8,517 nucleotides of DNA from positions 1 to 8,517 of the forward strand of contig JAFLCR010000093.1 of the NCBI GenBank assembly GCA_017302755.1. The letters run 5' to 3'. The stretch comes from Alphaproteobacteria bacterium. GTDB lineage: Bacteria > Pseudomonadota > Alphaproteobacteria > Rickettsiales > JAFLCR01. Positions 6,017-8,517 of the stretch are shown here, in pieces. Below the pieces are notes generated by a model. It saw nothing but the letters and a program-made list of their open reading frames with translations, did not search any database and was not told the DNA's origin. Positions within the stretch are counted from its first letter, which is position 1; each line of letters opens with the position of its first letter. Made by a program: the position numbers and the translations under genes.

Positions 6017-6114
6017 GCCGTGCTCCTGTTCGTTGTTCCCGCTGCGCGCCTGCGGCGCTCACGTGGAACGCCGCCGTACGCGGCGGGCTGACGGCTCTTT
6101 TTTGTTTCCTTCAT
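6013..6114 (-). CDS. candidate 33-residue basic microprotein, overlapping murD and ftsW by ATGA at both ends
   Basis: An ATG at 6114-6112 overlaps the murD stop as ATGA and is preceded by AAGGAGGAGG inside the end of murD, a very strong Shine-Dalgarno match. The frame runs 33 codons to a TGA at 6015-6013 that overlaps the ftsW ATG, again as ATGA. The product starts MKETKKSRQPAAYGGVP and continues with a cluster of arginines around RERRRR. It is strongly basic, with no membrane segment and no family I recognise. Head-and-tail coupling of this kind is typical of translated operon genes. Against it, the frame includes two hairpins, so it may be a palindromic repeat that happens to be open, or a leader that only couples ftsW translation to murD. 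Sequence alone cannot decide. Confidence 0.4.
   Translation of the reverse strand: MKETKKSRQPAAYGGVPRERRRRAAGTTNRSTA
6023..6027 (-). promoter_or_regulatory. ribosome binding site of ftsW
   Basis: AGGAG lies six bases before the ATG at 6016, a strong site at good spacing. It supports the chosen ftsW start, which leaves a short cytoplasmic tail before the first membrane segment. Confidence 0.7.
6046..6058. repeat. small hairpin GCGCC-TGC-GGCGC in the murD-ftsW spacer
   Basis: A perfect 5-base GC stem with a 3-base loop, about 20 bases upstream of the ftsW ribosome site in the mRNA. It lies inside the 33-codon frame. It may belong to a dispersed palindromic repeat, as in the other spacers, but no second copy is present here to prove it. 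Confidence 0.4.
6071..6086. repeat. small hairpin CCGCCG-TACG-CGGCGG in the murD-ftsW spacer
   Basis: A perfect 6-base stem with a 4-base loop. On the plus strand a T6 run follows about ten bases after the stem, which is too far for a standard intrinsic terminator. On the operon strand the A-run precedes it. It is probably a structural stem or part of a palindromic repeat. Confidence 0.45.
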
Positions 6115-7481
6115 GCCGCCTCCTCCTTAGCGCGCGCCTGCGCAAGGTTGCGGAACGCATCCCCGCGCGCCTCAAAATGCTTCCACTGGTCGAACGACGC
6201 GCAGGCAGGCGAAAGCAGCACCACCTGCGGACCTTCGGTCTTCGCCAGCGTCTCGGCCAGCGCGGCGGCGGCATCGAACGCCTTGGCCAGCGTGCCGCAG
6301 CGCGTATGCGCCACCTTGCCCTCCAGCGTAGCCGCGAACTCCGCTTCCGCCTCGCCGATCAGGAAGGCATGCGTGATGCGTGGAAAAAATGCCTCCAGCG
6401 ACGCAATGCCGCCCGCCTTCGGCTTGCCGCCCGCGATCCAGATCACCTTGTCGAACGCGCCCAGCGCACGCGCCGCCGAATCCGCATTCGTGGCCTTCGA
6501 ATCGTTCACATAGGTCACGCCGCGCGCCACGGCCACCTGCTCGATGCGATGCGCGAGCCCCGGAAACGTCTTCAGCGCTTCCTGAATCTTCGCCACCGGC
6601 ACGCCCAGCTCCAGGCACGCCGCATAGGCCGCCGCCGCGTTCTGCCCGTTATGCTCGCCGCGCAAGCTTGCGATGCCGCGAATATCGATCTCCGGCAGCG
6701 AAAGGTCGCGCCGGTCGAGAATCTTCCCGCCCTTCACCATCACATCGGCCTCGCCCTTCACCGACACCGTCGCCCGCCGCGACGCAGGCAGGCTCATCGC
6801 CATCTGCAGCGAGCAACCGTCGTCAACGCCCACCACCGCAAGGTCGCCGTCCGCCTGGCGCTGGAAGATGCGTTTCTTGGCCTTCACATACCCGTCGATA
6901 TCGCCGTGGCGGTCAAGATGGTCGGGGCTGATATTGAGCCACACCGCCACCCGGAACCGCGCCTTGTCGATAAGATCGAGCTGATAGGAAGACGTCTCGA
7001 TCACATACACGCCGTCCTCACCCAGCGGCGCGAGGTCAAGCGCCGGCGTGCCGAGATTGCCGCCAACCTCAGTTTTCACGCCCGCGCTTTTCAGAATATG
7101 CCCGATCAGCGCCGTGGTGGTCGATTTTCCGTTCGTTCCCGTGATGCCGACATAGCGCGCATAGGCTTGCGCGCGCCAGAGCAACTCAATATCGCCGATG
7201 ATCTCCACCCCCGCCTGCTTCGCAAGAACCACCGCCGGATGCGGCTTGGGATGGGTCAGTGGAATGCCGGGGCTGGGGATGAACGCATCCATTTTCTCCC
7301 ACGGCCACTCTTCCGGCGGCGCGATCCGCGCACCAAGCGCCTTTGCCGCGTCGGCGGCAGCAGGGTTGTCATCCCACGCCCAGACTTCCGCTTCTGCAGG
7401 GATAAGCGCCTTCACCGTGGAAAGCCCCGCCTTCCCCAGTCCGAGCACCCCCAGCGTCTTGCCTTGCCATTCCCTCAGCAC
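6111..7481 (-). CDS. murD: UDP-N-acetylmuramoyl-L-alanine--D-glutamate ligase
   Basis: MurD uses ATP to add D-glutamate to UDP-MurNAc-L-Ala in the cytoplasm. From a GTG start at 7481-7479 the product has 456 residues, normal for the family. Motifs in this numbering are GVLGLGKAGLS (11-21), IPSPGIP (68-74), the ATP loop GITGTNGKSTTT (112-123), ETSSYQLD (162-169), NISPDHLDRHG (183-193), GEHNGQN (275-281), NDSKATN (326-332) and LLSPACASFDQ (422-432). The frame stays open upstream to an ATG at 7571, but that would overlap the end of mraY by about 88 bases and add a tail unlike MurD. The GTG has a GAGGT site and puts GLGKAG at the expected distance from the start. The TGA stop overlaps the ATG of a 33-codon frame that leads to ftsW. 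Confidence 0.96.
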   Translation of the reverse strand: MLREWQGKTLGVLGLGKAGLSTVKALIPAEAEVWAWDDNPAAADAAKALGARIAPPEEWPWEKMDAFIPSPGIPLTHPKPHPAVVLAKQAGVEIIGDIELLWRAQAYARYVGITGTNGKSTTTALIGHILKSAGVKTEVGGNLGTPALDLAPLGEDGVYVIETSSYQLDLIDKARFRVAVWLNISPDHLDRHGDIDGYVKAKKRIFQRQADGDLAVVGVDDGCSLQMAMSLPASRRATVSVKGEADVMVKGGKILDRRDLSLPEIDIRGIASLRGEHNGQNAAAAYAACLELGVPVAKIQEALKTFPGLAHRIEQVAVARGVTYVNDSKATNADSAARALGAFDKVIWIAGGKPKAGGIASLEAFFPRITHAFLIGEAEAEFAATLEGKVAHTRCGTLAKAFDAAAALAETLAKTEGPQVVLLSPACASFDQWKHFEARGDAFRNLAQARAKEEAA

Positions 7482-7483
7482 GT

Positions 7484-8517
7484 CTACCTCAGCTTCAGCG
7501 TCGACAACCCGATCAGCGCCAGCACCACCGCGATGATCCAGAAACGGATCACGATGGTCGATTCCTTCCACCCCAGCTTCTCGAAATGGTGATGAATGGG
7601 CGCCATGCGGAAGAACCGTTTTCCGCCGGTCGCCTTGAAATAATACACCTGAATCATCACCGAAAGCGCCTCGGCCACGAACAGCCCGCCGATGATGACG
7701 AGCACCAGCTCGTGCTTCACGATCACGCTGAGCGCGCCGAGCGCCCCGCCGAGCGCCAGGCTGCCCGTATCGCCCATGAACACCTGCGCCGGCGGCGCGT
7801 TATACCAGAGGAACCCCAGCCCCGCGCCGATGATGGCGGCGCAGAACACGGCCAGTTCGCCCGCGCCGGGCACGTGATGAATCTGCAGATAATTGGCGAA
7901 CACCGTGTTGCCCACCAGATAGCTGATGAGCGCAAAGCACGCCGCGACGATGCAGATCGGCACCGTGGCGAGGCCGTCCAGCCCGTCGGTGAGGTTCACC
8001 GCATTCGACGCCCCCACCATCACCACGATGGCGAAGGGCGCGTAGAACCAGCCGAGGTTCAACAGCACATCCTTGAAGAAGGGCAGCGCCAGATGCGTCG
8101 CATGCACCGGCGCCGCCACCTGCTGAATCCAGATAGCCGCGATGAGGCCGATCAGCCCTTGCGCCAGCAGCTTCTTCTTGCCCGAAAGCCCCTTGGTATT
8201 GCGCTTGGTGAGCTTCAGGTAATCATCGCCGAACCCGACCGCGCCGTAACCGAAGGTGACGAACAGCACGATCCAGACATAATGGTTGGTAAGATCCGCG
8301 AGCAGCAGCGTGGAAACGGCGATCGCCATCAGCATCATGATGCCGCCCATGGTGGGCGTGCCTTTTTTGGTGAGCAGGTGTGATTCCGGCCCGTCCTCGC
8401 GGATCGGCTGCCCCGCTCCCTGCAGCGATTTGAGCCAGCGGATGATCTTCGGCCCGAAAAACAGGCAGAGCAGAAGCGCCAGCATCACGCCTGCCCCGCT
8501 GCGGAAGGTCAGGTATT
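7484..8517 (-). CDS. mraY: phospho-N-acetylmuramoyl-pentapeptide-transferase, N-terminus cut off by the window edge
   Basis: MraY is the inner-membrane enzyme that transfers phospho-MurNAc-pentapeptide from UDP to undecaprenyl phosphate, making lipid I. The frame is open to the right edge, where it begins YLTFRSGAGVMLALLL, matching the family's YLTFRA region. About 20 N-terminal residues are therefore missing, and 343 complete codons before the stop are visible. Motifs include KKGTPTMGGIMM, FGDDYLKL with the Asp pair (near 8220-8235), NAVNLTDGLDGLA (near 7967-8003), VFMGDTGSLALGG (near 7755-7790) and the MAPIHHHFEKLGWKE loop with the three histidines at 7586-7594. Many hydrophobic membrane segments lie between them. 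The protein ends LSTLKLR, as usual for the family. A GTG at 8488 is an internal Val codon, not the start. murD begins two bases after the stop. Confidence 0.97.
   Translation of the reverse strand, partial: YLTFRSGAGVMLALLLCLFFGPKIIRWLKSLQGAGQPIREDGPESHLLTKKGTPTMGGIMMLMAIAVSTLLLADLTNHYVWIVLFVTFGYGAVGFGDDYLKLTKRNTKGLSGKKKLLAQGLIGLIAAIWIQQVAAPVHATHLALPFFKDVLLNLGWFYAPFAIVVMVGASNAVNLTDGLDGLATVPICIVAACFALISYLVGNTVFANYLQIHHVPGAGELAVFCAAIIGAGLGFLWYNAPPAQVFMGDTGSLALGGALGALSVIVKHELVLVIIGGLFVAEALSVMIQVYYFKATGGKRFFRMAPIHHHFEKLGWKESTIVIRFWIIAVVLALIGLSTLKLR
7486..7490 (-). promoter_or_regulatory. ribosome binding site deciding the murD GTG start
   Basis: GAGGT spans the last coding bases of mraY; the mraY TAG (7486-7484) forms part of the site and spacer. 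The GTG at 7481 follows five bases after the GG. A ribosome ending mraY would be placed right at the murD start, which implies translational coupling. Confidence 0.65.

Noticed and set aside
4542..6062. Minus-strand open frame (506 codons) overlapping ftsW and the start of murG in another frame
   Set aside because: It crosses two genuine genes out of frame and is Gly/Arg/Ala-rich; FtsW and MurG motifs prove the other frames.
6070..6103. Intrinsic terminator on the plus strand (GC hairpin, later T6)
   Set aside because: The T run starts about ten bases after the stem, and no plus-strand gene ends nearby.
7482..7571. Upstream ATG start for murD at 7571
   Set aside because: The added 30 residues lie inside the mraY end and do not look like MurD; the GTG at 7481 has a ribosome site and gives the expected N-terminus.
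5991..7592. Long plus-strand open frame (533 codons) opposite murD
   Set aside because: Same reason: antisense shadow of murD with Arg/His-rich low-information sequence.
8486..8488. GTG at 8488 as the start of mraY
   Set aside because: The frame continues to the window edge as YLTFRSGAG, matching the MraY N-terminal region, so the GTG is an internal Val codon.

Overview
The window is a stretch of the division and cell wall (dcw) gene cluster of a GC-rich proteobacterium. All the core genes are read on the minus strand. In transcription order, from the right edge to the left, they are mraY (5' end cut off by the window edge), murD, ftsW, murG, murC, murB and ddl (3' end cut off). The placement of murB between murC and ddl, and the sequence style of MurB and MurC, suggest an alphaproteobacterium. 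I cannot name the genus from this window alone.

Together the genes run most of the cytoplasmic and inner-leaflet part of peptidoglycan synthesis. MurB finishes UDP-MurNAc, MurC adds L-Ala and MurD adds D-Glu. Ddl supplies the D-Ala-D-Ala dipeptide. MraY loads the pentapeptide precursor on undecaprenyl phosphate (lipid I), MurG adds GlcNAc (lipid II), and FtsW polymerises the chain at the septum. Every one of these proteins keeps its diagnostic motifs and has near-normal length, so the cluster looks functional.

The operon is tight at mraY/murD (murD starts with GTG two bases after the mraY stop) and murC/murB (2-base gap). It is loosened at four other places. (1) The murD-ftsW gap holds two small hairpins and a 33-codon open frame that overlaps both murD and ftsW by ATGA. 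(2) The ftsW-murG gap holds a palindromic repeat with GTCATTCCCG/CGGGAATCCA ends and a second small hairpin. (3) Between murG and murC lies a visibly AT-richer stretch of about 670 bases. It carries one gene of unknown function (171 aa) on the opposite strand, whose stop codon directly abuts the murG stop codon. (4) The murB-ddl gap is almost wholly a 110-base element bounded by perfect 30-base inverted repeats of the ATTCCC-N8-GGGAAT type.

The two items most worth following up are the opposite-strand gene lodged between murG and murC and the 33-codon frame between murD and ftsW. By eye, the former has a Cys/His/FGG layout reminiscent of CheD-type glutamine deamidases. No RNA genes, CRISPR arrays, insertion sequences with transposases, or convincing intrinsic terminators were seen.
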